This document shows, piece by piece, positions 11,806 through 20,450 of a stretch of 64,000 bases of DNA. The stretch comes from Novosphingobium sp. JCM 18896 (lineage in GTDB: Bacteria > Pseudomonadota > Alphaproteobacteria > Sphingomonadales > Sphingomonadaceae), in NCBI RefSeq assembly GCF_025938095.1, contig NZ_JAPCZF010000001.1, positions 682,001 to 746,000 of the forward strand, given 5' to 3'. Numbering within the stretch: the stretch's first letter is position 1; each line of letters begins with the position of its first letter. The notes under the pieces were generated by a model that saw only the letters and a list, made by a program, of their open reading frames with translations, was not told where the DNA came from and did not search any database. The translations under genes and the position numbers were made by a program.

Positions 11806-14800
11806 TCAGCGCTGGACGATGAGCTGCTGCGCGCCGTCGCCGACGATCGCGAAGTCCGACCAGTAATAGGGATGCGAGGTGGCCGCTTCGTCCATCAGCG
11901 GACGCTGGGCATCGCGCAGCGCCACCGCCAGCGGCCGGCCGACGCCCTCGCGGAACAGTCCCGAGATCAGCCGCTGGGTGGCGCTGAAGTCGTCGGGCGC
12001 AGGCCAGTGGCTAGCGATCACGGTGCGGCTGCCCGCGCCGATGAAGGCACGGACCAGGCCGTCGAGCGCCGAGCCGCCGCCGGTGGTGACGCCGGCCTCG
12101 CGCGTGGCGGCGCGGCTGGCCTCGCCGGCGGTGTCGCAGGCCGAGAGGATGACGACGTCGGCGTTGAGCTTGAGGTCGTAGATTTCCTTGAAGCTCAGCA
12201 GGCCGTCCGAATCGCCGCTGCCGAACGAGGTCAGCAGCGCCGGGCGGGCCGGGCATTCGGGGCGCGGTGCGGTGACCAGGCCGTGGGTCGCGAAGTGGAG
12301 GATGCGATAGTCGGCCAGGTCGGTGCGGCTGCGCACTTCGGTGTCGGTGAAAGCCGCTCCGGTGACCACCTGCGATCCGCTCGAGCCGATCGCCGAAGCC
12401 GCCTGTCGCAGTTCGCTGGCCGAGATCGGCTTGTTCCACTCGCTGAGCGGCCAGGAGCAATCGGCGGTGTTGCCGCCGCTCAAGCCGCGGGTCGAGCTGG
12501 CCTGGATCAGACCCGGGGTGGCCGGGGCATTGTCGCCGAAGCCGATGTACTGGCGCGCGGCGGTCGAGGCCGGGGTACGGCGCGTGTCGCGGAAGGCGCG
12601 CGCCGAGACCGAAGTGCTGACCGCGTGGCTGCGGCCGAGCCATTCGATGCCGCGGAAGTCGAACTCGTCGGCATTGGGATCGGCGGTGCGCGCCAGGTAG
12701 CGGTCGACGCCGGCCTGGTCCGCGATCAGCAGGTTCGGCGGCAATTGCAGCATCGCACCGTCGGGCTCGAAGATCAGGTGCTGGACCGGCGTGAGCCGCG
12801 CGGCGACGGGATCGAACAGGTCGCGATAGAGAGCGCGCGCCAGTTTGACGTCGAACGGATAGGTCACGTTCTGGCCGTTCTCGACCAGCGAGATCGTGCC
12901 GCGCAGTTCGCGCACCTTGGCGGTCAGGTCGGCAGCGCTGAGCGGCGTCTTCCAGGCGGTCGCGCCCTGTGCGTCGACGTAGATCGCGTAGACGCCGCTG
13001 CCGGCCACGGCCAGCTTGTAATAGGCCTCGCCCTCGGGCAGCGACGCCTTGAGCTCGGCCAGGGTCATCGCCTCGGTCGACAGCGCGCGGTATTGCGGGA
13101 ACTCGGAAAGCCGTGCGAAGGTCAGCGACTGCTGCTCGGTCAGCTGCTTCATGTCGCGGTCGCGCGAGGCGATCTGCTCGGACGTGGTGCCGTCCTTTTC
13201 GGGCAGGGCGTTGAGCCGCGCCAGTTCGATGCGCGTACGCTCGATGTCGCGCGAGAGGCTGATCGCCTGGCGGAACAGCTGCGCGGATTCACCGCCGCCG
13301 TCGCGCAGCTCGCGTGCGAGCACGGCCTGGGTATCGGCGACACCGGGGCGCACCAAGGTCTGGCTGGCGAGGAACAGGTCCTCGACCAGTTCGGGCCGGC
13401 TCGGGATCTGGCTGGCCAGCAGCTCGAAATAGGGCGCGAGCTGGTTCGACAGGCCCGTGGTGTTGAGCCGGTTCGCGGTCGTGTTGGCGACGATCGCGCG
13501 ATAGAGCTCCATCGCCTCGGCCGGCTTGCCGCGGCGCACGAGGAAGGCGGCGAGACGCGCGCGTCCGCCGTTCATCGCGGTCGTTTCGGGATAGGAGCTG
13601 CTCAGCAGGTCGAGCGCGCCGCGCAGCAGGCCTTCGGCGGCGCCGAAATTGCCCTGGCTCTCCTGGATCAGCGCGGTCTCGGCCATGATCTGCGCGCGCA
13701 GGCGGGTGATCGAGGTGATGCGGCCTTCGCGCACGGTGCTGGCGTCGGACAGGGCCCGGTCGAGCAGCGCGCGCGCCGGTTGCGGCTGGCCCTGCAGGCG
13801 CAGGACCGTGCCGCGCAATTGGAGCGCCTGCGCGTCGAGGATCGCGGCGCGTTCCTCGGGCGTCAGGGTCGCCGCCTGGACTGCGCCGAAGCGCCGGCCG
13901 TTGGGCAGCGACGAATTGATCTCGGCGGCGAGCGGCGGGGTGATGTCGACACCGCCGCCCAGGCCGATCACGCCCACGGGTACGACCGAGCGGGTCAGCA
14001 CGTCGCCGGCCTCGGCCAGCTTGCCCTGGTTGAGCAGGTGCATGCCTTCGAAATTGCGGCGCAGGCGCAGTTGCACGGGATCGAGCGTGGTGATGCGGCC
14101 GGCCGCCGCGAATAGCGAGTCGGCCTCGGCGAATTCGCCGAGGTTGGACTTCTGCAGCGCCTGGTTGAGCAGGTACTCATGCAGCCGCTGGTCACGACCG
14201 ACCGTGGTGTCGCGCACCGTATCCTCGGCATCGAGCCGCGCCTGCAAGGTGTCGAAGAACTCGGCCGCCTCGGCATAGGAGCCGGCGTTGTTGCGGCGAT
14301 AGCCCTCGGCCAGGGTCTGCGCGGGATCGAGCGCGCCGGCCTGGACGCGCGCGAAGGCCACGGGATCGGCCAGGCCCGTCGTCGCGACGCGGATCTCGCC
14401 GTCGAGACTGCGATCGGTGACGATCGTGCGCAGCGCCAGTTCGAGCGCGCTATCGTAGCCGCTCAGGCCTTGCGCGGCATAGGTCACCTTGCCGATGCGG
14501 ACGCGGTAGATCTTGTAGCCGATGTTCGCGTCGGTCAGGCGGCAGAGCGTGACCGAGACCGGGCCGACGTCGGCGATCGTGGCCGTGGTCTCGGCGCTCT
14601 CGCAGATGGCGCCGGCGTCGCGCGCGGCGATCAGGCGGGACGTCGCGGTGGCATCGTCGCGCAGGGCATAGACCTTGCCGACGGCGCGCGCGGCGTCGCG
14701 GCAGACGATCGCCCAGGCGCGGTCGAACATGCCCTGGACCGCGGGGTCGCTGCTCTGGCTCTGCATCTGGCACAGCGCGCCGCGGGCGTTGCCCAGGCGG

Positions 14801-14895
14801 AAGCTGTCCTGCAGCGACGGGCGCGCTTCCTGCGCGCCCGCGGAAGCGGTCGCGGCAAGCGCGGTCATGGCGATCGAAAGCGTTACGGCGCGCAC
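11806..14895 (-). CDS. Secreted TPR-CHAT protein (caspase-like fold)
   Basis: The 1029-residue product carries an N-terminal signal peptide (MRAVTLSIAMTALAATASAGA), a helical TPR-like middle part (about 180-500), a coiled-coil-like stretch (about 500-600) and a C-terminal CHAT domain, the separase/caspase-related peptidase fold. The catalytic dyad is intact: His871 in HFATHG and Cys920 in LSACDTAG. The GTG at 14895 is preferred because GGAGGG lies 5 bases upstream and the signal peptide then starts at once; an in-frame ATG at 14916 would add 7 residues. It is the first gene of the minus-strand cluster that continues through the cyclase, the FecR-like protein and TpsB/TpsA. A role as protease on the exoprotein or as a sensor is inference. 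Confidence 0.88.
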   Translation of the reverse strand: MRAVTLSIAMTALAATASAGAQEARPSLQDSFRLGNARGALCQMQSQSSDPAVQGMFDRAWAIVCRDAARAVGKVYALRDDATATSRLIAARDAGAICESAETTATIADVGPVSVTLCRLTDANIGYKIYRVRIGKVTYAAQGLSGYDSALELALRTIVTDRSLDGEIRVATTGLADPVAFARVQAGALDPAQTLAEGYRRNNAGSYAEAAEFFDTLQARLDAEDTVRDTTVGRDQRLHEYLLNQALQKSNLGEFAEADSLFAAAGRITTLDPVQLRLRRNFEGMHLLNQGKLAEAGDVLTRSVVPVGVIGLGGGVDITPPLAAEINSSLPNGRRFGAVQAATLTPEERAAILDAQALQLRGTVLRLQGQPQPARALLDRALSDASTVREGRITSITRLRAQIMAETALIQESQGNFGAAEGLLRGALDLLSSSYPETTAMNGGRARLAAFLVRRGKPAEAMELYRAIVANTTANRLNTTGLSNQLAPYFELLASQIPSRPELVEDLFLASQTLVRPGVADTQAVLARELRDGGGESAQLFRQAISLSRDIERTRIELARLNALPEKDGTTSEQIASRDRDMKQLTEQQSLTFARLSEFPQYRALSTEAMTLAELKASLPEGEAYYKLAVAGSGVYAIYVDAQGATAWKTPLSAADLTAKVRELRGTISLVENGQNVTYPFDVKLARALYRDLFDPVAARLTPVQHLIFEPDGAMLQLPPNLLIADQAGVDRYLARTADPNADEFDFRGIEWLGRSHAVSTSVSARAFRDTRRTPASTAARQYIGFGDNAPATPGLIQASSTRGLSGGNTADCSWPLSEWNKPISASELRQAASAIGSSGSQVVTGAAFTDTEVRSRTDLADYRILHFATHGLVTAPRPECPARPALLTSFGSGDSDGLLSFKEIYDLKLNADVVILSACDTAGEASRAATREAGVTTGGGSALDGLVRAFIGAGSRTVIASHWPAPDDFSATQRLISGLFREGVGRPLAVALRDAQRPLMDEAATSHPYYWSDFAIVGDGAQQLIVQR

Positions 14896-14940
14896 GTGTC
14901 CCTCCATCGGCCGCACGGACCGGCCCCCCTGGCGAGTCTC

Positions 14941-14970
14941 ATGCTAACCGATTGATTTGCGACCGTCTAA
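14941..14970 (-). promoter_or_regulatory. Possible sigma-70 promoter of the CHAT cluster
   Basis: On the minus strand TTAGAC (14970-14965) and TAGCAT (14946-14941) are separated by 18 bases and lie about 45 bases upstream of the CHAT start codon, in a locally AT-richer gap. The match to consensus is only moderate. Confidence 0.3.
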
Positions 14971-15036
14971 GTTATCTTGATTCGCGATAGAGGATTGGCG
15001 GGGTGCTGCGAAGAGGGATTCAGGGTAAACCGGGAT

Positions 15037-15333
15037 TCAGGCGGCGGCGCCGCAGTAGGCCGCGAAGAAGTCCACGATCGCATGTTCGAGCGGCGTGTGG
15101 AATTCCACCCCCGCGCTGTCGCGCCCGCGCCAGCGCACGGTCGCGGCGAGCGGGCCGATCGGTCCCAGGTTCAGGGCGATGACGTGGCCGATCGCGATGT
15201 GCGGCTCGACGTGGTTGAGCCGGCAGCCCGTGGCCGAGATCGCGCTGAACACGATCTCGCGCTGGGCTGTGCCCGCGACTTCGTAGGATCCCGGCACTTC
15301 GACGAAGAGCCGGCTTTCGCGCCTGCGATCCAC
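15037..15333 (-). CDS. Single-domain PilZ protein
   Basis: This 98-residue protein is a stand-alone PilZ fold. The N-terminal RRESR gives the RxxxR element, but the second element reads AISATG where the family has DxSxxG, so one c-di-GMP contact is lost and binding is uncertain. The beta-barrel pattern after that (ATVRWRGRDSAGVEF) is typical PilZ. The start is GTG at 15333, 7 bases after AGGAG. A good -10 box lies upstream at 15372-15377. It may act as a small c-di-GMP effector or an adaptor in motility, cellulose or surface-attachment control; nothing in the sequence tells which. Confidence 0.82.
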   Translation of the reverse strand: MDRRRESRLFVEVPGSYEVAGTAQREIVFSAISATGCRLNHVEPHIAIGHVIALNLGPIGPLAATVRWRGRDSAGVEFHTPLEHAIVDFFAAYCGAAA

Positions 15334-15371
15334 AGCGATCTCCTTTGTGATCTTGCTGGGGACCTTAGGGG

Positions 15372-15377
15372 ATTATA
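15372..15377 (-). promoter_or_regulatory. -10 box (TATAAT) upstream of the small PilZ gene
   Basis: The minus strand shows a perfect TATAAT about 40 bases before the GTG start of the PilZ gene, in an AT-rich stretch. The -35 region is poor (TCTTCA at a 16-base spacing), so this is a candidate only. Confidence 0.4.
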
Positions 15378-15412
15378 CTTAAATCGAACCTGCTGAAGAG
15401 GGTTAGCCGCGA

Positions 15413-16879
15413 TTAACCACCGGCGGGCGGCGGCGTGCTCGCTGCCGTGGTCGGAGCCTCAAGCCAGCCGCCCGCGGTCGCGACGTAGAGCCGGGCGACG
15501 TTGAGGTACTGGCGCGAGCGCGCATCGACCAGCGCGAGCTGCGAGCGCTGGTAGGTGCGGCTGGCATCGAGCACTTGCAGCACGCCCGAATTGCCGACCT
15601 CGAAGCTGCGCCGCGACAGCCGCAGCGAGCGTTGTGCGATCTGGGCCGATTCCTGCCGTGTCGCCAGCGAACGGCCGTCGGTCTCGATCGCCGAGAGCAG
15701 GTTGGAAACCTGGCCGAAGGCTTCGAGCACGGTCTGCTGATAGGTTTCGGCGGCGGCGCGGGCATCGGCCTCGGCGCCGCGCTTCTGCGCCTTGAGCGTG
15801 CCGCCGTGGAAGATCGGCGCGGTCAGCCCGGCGAACAGGTCGAAGCCGCGATAGCGGTTGCTCAGCAGGTCGCCGGGGACCGAGCTCGACTGCGAGAGGT
15901 TCGCGCCGAGCGTGACGTTGGGATAGAGCTGCGCAGTCGCGACGCCGATCGCCGCGGTGGCGGCGTGGAGCCGCGCCTCGGCCTCGAGAATGTCGGGCCG
16001 CTTGTGGACCAGCGTCGAGGGCAGGGCGACGGGCACCTGTGCGGGCAGCAGGAAGCGATCGAGCGTGAACGGCGTCGGCTCGAGCTCGGCCGGCGACAGG
16101 CCGACGAGCACCGCCAGCATGCCGCGCGCCTCGGCCAGCTGCTGTTCGAGCTGGGGCAGGCCGCCGCGGTCGTCCTCGAGCTGCGCCTGGGCGCTCAGCA
16201 CCTCGACCAGGGTGCCGACGCCGCCCTGCTGGCGCTTGCGCGTCAGGCTGACGTTGCGCTCGTCCTCGGCGAGCAGCGCGCGCTCGGTGGCGATCCGGTC
16301 GTTGAGCGCGGCGATCGCCAGCACCTGCTGGACCACGCGCCCGGCGATGACGAGGTGCGCGGCTTCGGTCTGGCGCTGCACGGCCTCGGCATCGGCCAGG
16401 GTCTGTTCGAGCGCGCGGCGGTTGCGGCCGAACAGGTCGAGGTCATAGGTCACGCCGCCACCGATCGTGTAGAGATCGAAGCGCGGGTTCTTGATCGACT
16501 GGCCGCCGCTGGTCGAGAAGGCGTCGAAGCCGAAAGCCGAGAGGTTGAGCTGCTGGTATTCGGCGCGCGCATCGGCATTGACCTGCGGCAGCATGCGCCC
16601 ACGCGCGGCCTCGATCCGCGTGCGCGCCTTTTCGAGCGTCGCCTTGCTTGCGGCCAGGCTGTGGTTGCTGGCGATCGCGCGGGTCACCAGCGCGTCGAGT
16701 TCGGGCGAGCCGAAAGCCGTCCACCAGCCCTGCTCGGGCCCCTGGCCGAGCGCGGCACGGCCGGCGCCGTCGCTGGCATAGCCGGCCTGGGGCGGGGGCG
16801 CGGCAGGGGTCTTGAAGTCTGGCCCGACGGTGCAGGCACCGAGCAGGATCAGCGGGAGAAGGGAAACAAATCGACGCAT
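15413..16879 (-). CDS. NodT-family efflux outer-membrane lipoprotein
   Basis: This 488-residue protein is a TolC-like outer-membrane factor. The N-terminus has a lipoprotein signal with lipobox LGAC (Cys16), followed by the CTVGPDF start typical of NodT/OprM-type lipoproteins. Two related halves rich in Ala, Gln and Glu make the long alpha-helical periplasmic barrel, and the loops LSPAEL and LIASNHSL type segments alternate with beta strands. It lies 5 bases downstream of the MFS gene, so it completes a tripartite pump (HlyD adaptor, MFS transporter, outer-membrane channel). ATG at 16879 is set by the signal peptide. Confidence 0.92.
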   Translation of the reverse strand: MRRFVSLLPLILLGACTVGPDFKTPAAPPPQAGYASDGAGRAALGQGPEQGWWTAFGSPELDALVTRAIASNHSLAASKATLEKARTRIEAARGRMLPQVNADARAEYQQLNLSAFGFDAFSTSGGQSIKNPRFDLYTIGGGVTYDLDLFGRNRRALEQTLADAEAVQRQTEAAHLVIAGRVVQQVLAIAALNDRIATERALLAEDERNVSLTRKRQQGGVGTLVEVLSAQAQLEDDRGGLPQLEQQLAEARGMLAVLVGLSPAELEPTPFTLDRFLLPAQVPVALPSTLVHKRPDILEAEARLHAATAAIGVATAQLYPNVTLGANLSQSSSVPGDLLSNRYRGFDLFAGLTAPIFHGGTLKAQKRGAEADARAAAETYQQTVLEAFGQVSNLLSAIETDGRSLATRQESAQIAQRSLRLSRRSFEVGNSGVLQVLDASRTYQRSQLALVDARSRQYLNVARLYVATAGGWLEAPTTAASTPPPAGG

Positions 16880-16884
16880 CGGGG

Positions 16885-18423
16885 TTACTCCATCGCCGGC
16901 AGCGGCGCTTGATGCGCGCTGCGCTTGGGCGGGCGCAGGAACAGGATCAGCGGCATCATCGCCAGGCTGACGTAGAAAACGAAGGCATAGACGTCGGCAT
17001 TGCCCACCATGGAGGCCTGGCGGGCGATCTCGGCATTGAGCCTGCCGAGGAGATCGGCAGCGCCGGGATCGAAATCGGGCATGCCATATTGGAGGATCGG
17101 ATTGTCGGGCCTCACCCCTTCGACCAAGTGCGCGCGCGAAGCGGCCGTATCGTGGATCAGCTCGCGGTTGAGCAGCGAGATGCCGACGGCATTGCCGAGA
17201 TTGCCGGTCAGCGCGAACATCGCCGCGCCTTCGTTGCGCAGCTTGTCGGACAGCGTGGCGAAGACCATCACCGACAGCGGCAGGAACACCATGCCGCCCG
17301 CCAGCCCCTGAATGAAGCCGATGTAGAGCAGGGTCTCCTGGTCGACGTAGAGATCGATCTTGGCATAGAGCAGCATCGACACGGCCGAGGACAGCAGCCC
17401 GAGGAGCAGGATGATCCGCGAGTCCAGCTTGCCGATGATCCGCGCGACGACGATCGTCGAGACGATCGTACCCAGCGCGCGCGGCATGCCGACCATGCCC
17501 GTGCGAAACGCCGAATAGCCGAGCAGGCTCTGCGTCATCACCACGACCATCGGCACCGTGGCGAAGACGACGACGCCCAGCAGCGCGCGCACTGCGGAGC
17601 CGACCGCGAAATTGCGGTCGCGGAACAGCTCGGGGCGCAGGAAGGTGTCGCGCGCGGTGAAGAGGTGGATCACGCTGAGGTAGACCGCCGCGGCCAGGAT
17701 CACCGCGTAGATCTGGATCTCGGGCGATTCGAACCAATCGAGCTGTTCGCCGCGATCGAGCATCAGCTGCAGCGCGGCCAGCGCGGTGGACACCGCCAGG
17801 AACCCGAACATGTCGAAGCGCATCGGCCGGTCGGATCGGCTCTCGGGTATGAAGGCCAGCATGCCGAGCAGCGACATCACGCCGAAGGGGATGTTGATGA
17901 AGAACACCCAGCGCCACGACATCGCGTCGGTCAGCCAGCCGCCGAGCGAGGGGCCGATGATCGGCCCGGCCATCGATCCCAGCGAGAACAGCGCCATCGC
18001 CTTGCCCAGCCGTTCGGGCGGGTTGATGTCGAGCAGGATTGCCTGGCTCAGCGGGATCAGCGCCGCGCCGCTCGCGCCCTGGAGCGCGCGGGCCAGCACG
18101 ATCGTGGTCAGGTCCTGCGCTGCGCCGCAGAGCGCCGAGGCGAGGGTGAAGCCAGCGACCGAGAGGATCATGATGAGCTTGCGGCCGTAGCGCCCGGCCA
18201 GCCAGCCGCTCAGCGGCGTCGCGATGGCGCCGGCCACGAGATAGGAGGTCAGCACCCAGACGATCTGGTCGGACGAGGCGGACAGCGCCGACTGCATGTG
18301 CGGCAGCGCGACGTTGGCGATCGTGATGTCCACGGCCACCATCGTCGACGCCAGCATCGCCGGCAGGGTGATGAGGAAACGTTCGGTCGCGCCGGGGTAG
18401 GAGGGGGGCTGGGCTGGGGGCAC
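16885..18423 (-). CDS. DHA2-family (EmrB-like) MFS multidrug exporter
   Basis: The ~512-residue product has 14 predicted membrane helices. It shows the family hallmarks: VDITIANVALPHM at the end of helix 1, GWLAGRYGRK (motif A) between helices 2 and 3, and GSMAGPIIGPSLGGWL (motif C of drug/H+ antiporters) in helix 5. It exports hydrophobic drugs or toxic metabolites with the proton gradient. The GTG at 18423 is chosen because it gives the normal short N-terminus before helix 1, 10 bases after the adaptor gene; a longer reading frame upstream overlaps that gene and is unlikely. Middle gene of the efflux operon. Confidence 0.9.
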   Translation of the reverse strand: MPPAQPPSYPGATERFLITLPAMLASTMVAVDITIANVALPHMQSALSASSDQIVWVLTSYLVAGAIATPLSGWLAGRYGRKLIMILSVAGFTLASALCGAAQDLTTIVLARALQGASGAALIPLSQAILLDINPPERLGKAMALFSLGSMAGPIIGPSLGGWLTDAMSWRWVFFINIPFGVMSLLGMLAFIPESRSDRPMRFDMFGFLAVSTALAALQLMLDRGEQLDWFESPEIQIYAVILAAAVYLSVIHLFTARDTFLRPELFRDRNFAVGSAVRALLGVVVFATVPMVVVMTQSLLGYSAFRTGMVGMPRALGTIVSTIVVARIIGKLDSRIILLLGLLSSAVSMLLYAKIDLYVDQETLLYIGFIQGLAGGMVFLPLSVMVFATLSDKLRNEGAAMFALTGNLGNAVGISLLNRELIHDTAASRAHLVEGVRPDNPILQYGMPDFDPGAADLLGRLNAEIARQASMVGNADVYAFVFYVSLAMMPLILFLRPPKRSAHQAPLPAME

Positions 18424-18433
18424 GCCGCTGGCC

Positions 18434-19561
18434 TCAGGGCTTGGCCGGTGCCTTACCTGCCGTGGGCGAGTAGGGCGGCGTATCGGCACCGAACAGGTGG
18501 CGCTGGTGACCGGTGTCGACCTCGACCTCGACGCTGAGGCCGGTGTGCAGCGGCAGGTCGGCACCCGGAGCTTCGTCGAGCGCGATCTCGACCGGCAGGC
18601 GCTGGACCACCTTGACCCAATTGCCCGTGGCGTTCTCGGCCGGCAGGATCGAGAACGAATTGCCCGTGCCCGGACTGAAGCTGGCGACGTGGGCCTTGAG
18701 CTTGTGGTCGGGGAAGGCGTCGATCTTGACGAGTACCGGCTGGCCGACGCGCATGTAGCGCAGCTGGTTTTCCTTGAAGTTCGCCTGGACCCAGAAGCGC
18801 GTGCCCGACAGCATGAACACGGTGCGGCCCGCGGTCACGTAGTTGCCGACCTGGAGCTGGTGGACGCGCGTGACGACGCCGTCCTGCGGCGCACGCACCA
18901 CGGCGTCGCGCAGTGCGATCCGCGCGCTTTCGAGCTGCGAGGCGGCCTGGCGGACGGCCGGCTGGGCATCGGCGGGGCCGCCGACCTGTCCGGCCAGGCT
19001 GGCGCGCAGGCTTTCGGCCTTGGCCTGAGCCGCGGCGATGGCGTCGCGCGCGGTGCGCGCCTCGGTCGCGGCCTGGTCGGCCTGGGCCTTCGACGAGATG
19101 CCCTCGCGCAGCAGTGAGGCCTGCCGCGCGGCTTCGTTCTGGGCATAGGCGGCGCGGGCACGCGCCGCGCTGACCTGCGACATGGCTTCCTGATAGTCGG
19201 CCTGCTTCGAGCCGACATCGGTGCGCGCATTGGCGAGCTGGGCCTCGGCGGCGGCGACCGAAGTCTCGAAGCCGTCGGTGTTGATGCGGAACAGCACGTC
19301 GCCCTTCTTGACGCGCTGGTTCTCGGTCACCTCGATCGCGACGACCTTGCCGCTGACGCTGGCACTGACCGCGACGAGCCCGGTCTGCAGCGAGGCGTTC
19401 TCGGTCGATTCGTAGCGACCGCCCGTCAGATAGAAATACAGCGCGCCGACCAGTACCACCACCGGCGCGGCCAGCATGAGCACGCGCCGCAGGCCGCGGC
19501 GCTGCCGGGGCACGTCGCCCTGGCTGTCATCATCCGCGGCTATCGAGCTCTCGGCGTTCAT
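18434..19561 (-). CDS. EmrA/HlyD-family periplasmic adaptor
   Basis: This 375-residue protein has one N-terminal membrane helix (VLMLAAPVVVLVGALYFYL), a biotinyl-lipoyl-like hairpin (ENASLQTGLVAVSASVSGKV), an Ala/Gln-rich coiled coil (about 100-210) and a beta-barrel domain with RFWVQANFKENQL, all features of EmrA-type membrane-fusion proteins. It links the MFS pump to the outer-membrane channel. ATG at 19561 has AGGA 8 bases upstream and starts just before the membrane helix. It is the first gene of the operon and lies below a 22-bp palindrome (19592-19613), a likely operator. Confidence 0.92.
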   Translation of the reverse strand: MNAESSIAADDDSQGDVPRQRRGLRRVLMLAAPVVVLVGALYFYLTGGRYESTENASLQTGLVAVSASVSGKVVAIEVTENQRVKKGDVLFRINTDGFETSVAAAEAQLANARTDVGSKQADYQEAMSQVSAARARAAYAQNEAARQASLLREGISSKAQADQAATEARTARDAIAAAQAKAESLRASLAGQVGGPADAQPAVRQAASQLESARIALRDAVVRAPQDGVVTRVHQLQVGNYVTAGRTVFMLSGTRFWVQANFKENQLRYMRVGQPVLVKIDAFPDHKLKAHVASFSPGTGNSFSILPAENATGNWVKVVQRLPVEIALDEAPGADLPLHTGLSVEVEVDTGHQRHLFGADTPPYSPTAGKAPAKP

Positions 19562-19591
19562 AGGATTTCCTGTTTCCTCATCTGCGCGGCA

Positions 19592-19613
19592 GATACTAAG
19601 CATGGCTAGTATC
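19592..19613. promoter_or_regulatory. 22-bp palindrome between the efflux operon and the phosphatase genes
   Basis: GATACTA, an 8-base spacer with CATG at its centre, and TAGTATC form a perfect 7+7 inverted repeat. It lies 31 bases upstream of the adaptor ATG on the minus strand and 23 bases upstream of the phosphatase ATG on the plus strand. Size and position fit a TetR- or MarR-type operator controlling one or both directions; no regulator gene is adjacent. Confidence 0.6.
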
Positions 19614-19635
19614 AGCAATAGGAAGAAACTTGATT

Positions 19636-20448
19636 ATGTCGGAAGACCGCGTGCTCGCGCTGGAAGGCATCCATAATTTTCGCGATTACGGCGGTTATCC
19701 GGTCGTCGGCGGGGGGCGTCTGAAACGCGGATTGCTGTGGCGGTCGGGCCAGCATCATGACGCCACCGATTCGGATCTCGCGCGGATTGCTGCACTGAAT
19801 CTGGCCTCGGTGTTCGACCTGCGCTCGTCGCGCGAGCGCGAGGTTCATCCTTGCCGCCGGCCCGAGGGCTTCCTCGCCGAAGTCGTCTTCGGCGGCGATC
19901 CGCCGCCCCGTCAGACGGCTGGTGGTGAGACCGGTCATTCGGCGCCGCATGTCGCCGCCGCCCAGGCGCCGCGGCAGCGTGACGTCGCTTCGACTCGCGA
20001 AGGCCTGCGCAAGAACTACGGCATGATCGCCTTCCGCCCCGAACTGGTGGCGACGATCCGGCTGATGCTGGCGACCCTCGCCGAAGGGCGCGGCGCGAGC
20101 CTGGTCAATTGCATGGCGGGCAAGGATCGCACCGGCATCGCCGTCGCCGCGGTCCATCTCGCCGCCGGCGTCCATCGCGACGACATCGTCGCCGACTACC
20201 TGCTGACCAACACCGCCGGCGACGTCGAGGCGCGCATCGCTGCGGGCGCCGCGACGATCACCGCCATGACCGGCCAGCTCGACGACGATGTGCTGCGCGT
20301 GCTGATGGGGGTCGAGGCCGAATATATCGAGGGAGCCTTCGCGATGATGGCCGAGCGGCACGGGTCGACCGACGGCTATCTCGTCGAAGTCCTCGGCGTC
20401 GACGCGGCGCTCAAGGAGCGGCTGCGCGCCGCGCTGGTGGAGGGCTGA
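19636..20448 (+). CDS. Tyrosine-protein phosphatase (first of tandem pair)
   Basis: This ~270-residue cytoplasmic protein is of the bacterial PTP family with the EGIHNFRDYGGYPV N-terminal signature. The phosphatase loop reads NCMAGKDRTG, a correct C-x5-R with Cys and Arg, although the usual His before Cys is Asn here. A C-terminal segment with ADYLLTNTAGD is shared with its neighbour. ATG at 19636 follows AGGAAG; an in-frame TTG at 19630 is possible. It is diverged from the efflux operon and 2 bases upstream of a paralogue, so the two are co-translated. The substrate may be phosphotyrosine, phosphoinositide or a small phosphoester. Confidence 0.85.
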   Translation: MSEDRVLALEGIHNFRDYGGYPVVGGGRLKRGLLWRSGQHHDATDSDLARIAALNLASVFDLRSSREREVHPCRRPEGFLAEVVFGGDPPPRQTAGGETGHSAPHVAAAQAPRQRDVASTREGLRKNYGMIAFRPELVATIRLMLATLAEGRGASLVNCMAGKDRTGIAVAAVHLAAGVHRDDIVADYLLTNTAGDVEARIAAGAATITAMTGQLDDDVLRVLMGVEAEYIEGAFAMMAERHGSTDGYLVEVLGVDAALKERLRAALVEG

Positions 20449-20450
20449 AC

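Noticed and set aside
11737..14115. Long open frame (792 codons) on the plus strand opposite the CHAT gene
   Set aside because: It is an antisense shadow of a high-GC gene: Arg/Gly/Ala-rich with no family motif, no ribosome-binding site, and the minus-strand CHAT protein is clearly real.
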